From Methylococcaceae bacterium (GTDB lineage: Bacteria > Pseudomonadota > Gammaproteobacteria > Methylococcales > Methylomonadaceae), in the NCBI GenBank assembly GCA_009925045.1, contig RFQK01000089.1:1-6780 (forward strand): a stretch of 6,780 nt of DNA, given 5' to 3'. The translations under genes were made by a program, and so were the position numbers. Below the pieces are notes generated by a model. It was given only the letters and a program-made list of their open reading frames with translations. It ran no database searches and was not told the DNA's origin. Position 1 is the first letter of the stretch. Each line of letters opens with the position of its first letter. Below are positions 5,645 to 6,780 of this stretch, piece after piece.

Positions 5645-6780
5645 TTGCCCAATCAGATACCCACGACCGTAGCCGCTGTTGACTTAGGTTCCAACAGTTT
5701 TCACATGATTATTTGCAATCTTAAAGATGGGAAACTACAAGTGGTCGATCGTCTTAAAGAAATGGTGAGACTTGCCGCTGGCATGGATGAGCAAAAAAAT
5801 CTCGACAAAGACACCCAAGTCAGGGCGTTAGCCTGTCTAGAGCGTTTTGGTCAACGCATACGAGATCTCCCCTCGCATTCGGTGAGCATTGTGGGCACCA
5901 ATACGCTCCGGAGTGCGCGGAACGCCGAGGATTTTATCACTCGTGCTGAGCAAGCCTTGGGACACAGCATTCACATCATTTCCGGAATAGAGGAAGCGCG
6001 CCTGATCTATCAAGGCGTTGCCCATAGCCTGGCAAGTTCAGGAAAGTTTCGTTTCGTAATGGATATTGGTGGAGGCAGTACAGAATATATCATTGGCCAA
6101 CACGATACAGCCCATACCAAAGAAAGTCTGGGCATGGGGTGTGTGACAGTGAGTAACAGATTTTTTAAGAACGGTGAAATTTCTAAAAAAGCCTTTAAAA
6201 AAGCCTGTCTCTATGCAGAAGTTCATCTGGAACCGTTTCAAGACAAATTTCACAGTTCCCATTGGGATGAAGCAATTGGTGCGTCAGGCAGTTTAAAAGC
6301 CATTAGCCATGTACTCGAAAGCATGGGTTGGAGTAATAATGGCATTACTTTGGCAGGCTTAGAACAACTTGTCTCTCATTTGTTAAAACTGCATCATATA
6401 GACCAAATTAGCTTTCCTAATTTTAACGAAGAACGACGTCCGGTTTTTATGGGTGCAGTCGCCATTACCTATGCTACTTTCGTCACCTTAGGAATAAACC
6501 AGATGACTGTATCGGATGGTGCTTTGCGTGAAGGATTGGTGTATGAGCTTTTAGACAGAATCTACGATCATGATATCCGCTCACAAACCAGTCGTCTGCT
6601 TGCAGAACGCTATCGAAGTGACCGCAAACACAGTGCTCAGATTCAAGAAACCCTCCATCACATGATTGGGCAATTGCAGGACCATCCAGCATTTTCAGAC
6701 ACGATCCTTGCCACTCAGTTCCTGGATTGGGCCGCTGATCTCCATGAAATCGGATTGGAAATTGCCCACAGCCAATATCA
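5645..6780 (+). CDS. ppx: Exopolyphosphatase Ppx, N-terminal 378 codons (3' end outside window)
   Basis: Processively removes terminal phosphates from inorganic polyphosphate; some relatives (GppA) hydrolyse pppGpp. ASKHA-fold motifs are intact: VDLGSNSFHM at 12-21 (phosphate loop 1), GTNTLRSARN at 84-93 with R89 at the E. coli R93 position, ISGIEEARLIYQG from 112 with E117 aligned to catalytic E121 of E. coli Ppx, DIGGGSTE at 140-147 (phosphate loop 2), GASGS at 212-216 and SDGALREG at 290-297. After ~305 comes the HD-like domain, with LHEIGLEIAHS starting at residue 366. The TTG start is chosen for its Shine-Dalgarno site. The first 117 residues align with E. coli Ppx without gaps. Compared with the ~513-aa E. 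coli protein, roughly 120-135 residues lie beyond the edge. Ppx is favoured over GppA by the FHM and MGCV sequences and the overall match. A ppk gene is not visible here. Confidence 0.93.
   Translation, partial: MPNQIPTTVAAVDLGSNSFHMIICNLKDGKLQVVDRLKEMVRLAAGMDEQKNLDKDTQVRALACLERFGQRIRDLPSHSVSIVGTNTLRSARNAEDFITRAEQALGHSIHIISGIEEARLIYQGVAHSLASSGKFRFVMDIGGGSTEYIIGQHDTAHTKESLGMGCVTVSNRFFKNGEISKKAFKKACLYAEVHLEPFQDKFHSSHWDEAIGASGSLKAISHVLESMGWSNNGITLAGLEQLVSHLLKLHHIDQISFPNFNEERRPVFMGAVAITYATFVTLGINQMTVSDGALREGLVYELLDRIYDHDIRSQTSRLLAERYRSDRKHSAQIQETLHHMIGQLQDHPAFSDTILATQFLDWAADLHEIGLEIAHSQY

Noticed and set aside
5837..6692. Three minus-strand open frames opposite ppx
   Set aside because: The plus strand here encodes an unbroken, motif-complete Ppx; the minus frames are short, without family resemblance, and are shadows.
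1..6780. A new defence, mobile or biosynthetic system
   Set aside because: Every gene belongs to a familiar housekeeping or widely conserved family, with no integrase, transposase, toxin, array or unexplained long region.

Overview
The window reads as an ordinary chromosomal stretch of a gammaproteobacterium of low-to-moderate GC (mid-40s % by eye, not computed). ThiD, ThiE, Fbp and Fnr have Pseudomonas-like features, while the YadG/YadH pair and Ppx resemble their E. coli counterparts closely. A Thiotrichales or Methylophaga-like host would fit this gene content and GC, but the genus is a guess. Coding density is very high: the largest gap is about 95 bp, and no RNA gene, insertion sequence, CRISPR array or prophage gene is visible.

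Layout: (1) 1-2046, plus strand, a tightly packed unit: the C-terminal end of a LigA-type NAD-dependent DNA ligase or ligase-like protein (helix-hairpin-helix plus BRCT), overlapping thiD, which overlaps thiE by 4 nt. ThiD makes HMP-pyrophosphate and ThiE joins it to thiazole phosphate to give thiamine phosphate. (2) 2111-3886, plus strand: fbp (class I fructose-1,6-bisphosphatase, gluconeogenesis or sugar-phosphate cycle) followed 18 nt later by an fnr/anr gene whose product keeps all four cysteines of an oxygen-sensing [4Fe-4S] FNR. A 9-of-10 match to the FNR box lies in the 3' end of thiE, about 80 bp before fbp. (3) 3883-5549, minus strand: yadG-yadH, ATPase and permease of an ABC-2 exporter of unknown substrate, overlapping each other by 4 nt and meeting fnr tail to tail with a 4-bp overlap of stop codons. 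(4) 5645-6780, plus strand: ppx, exopolyphosphatase, cut by the window edge and divergent from yadG.

The genes are mostly housekeeping functions and I see no new multi-gene system. The points worth a second look are local: a perfect -10 hexamer placed so that the yadG mRNA would be leaderless, the candidate FNR site before fbp-fnr, the terminator-less convergent overlap of fnr and yadH, the divergent ligase C-terminus joined to thiamine genes, and a TTG start for ppx fixed by its Shine-Dalgarno sequence.
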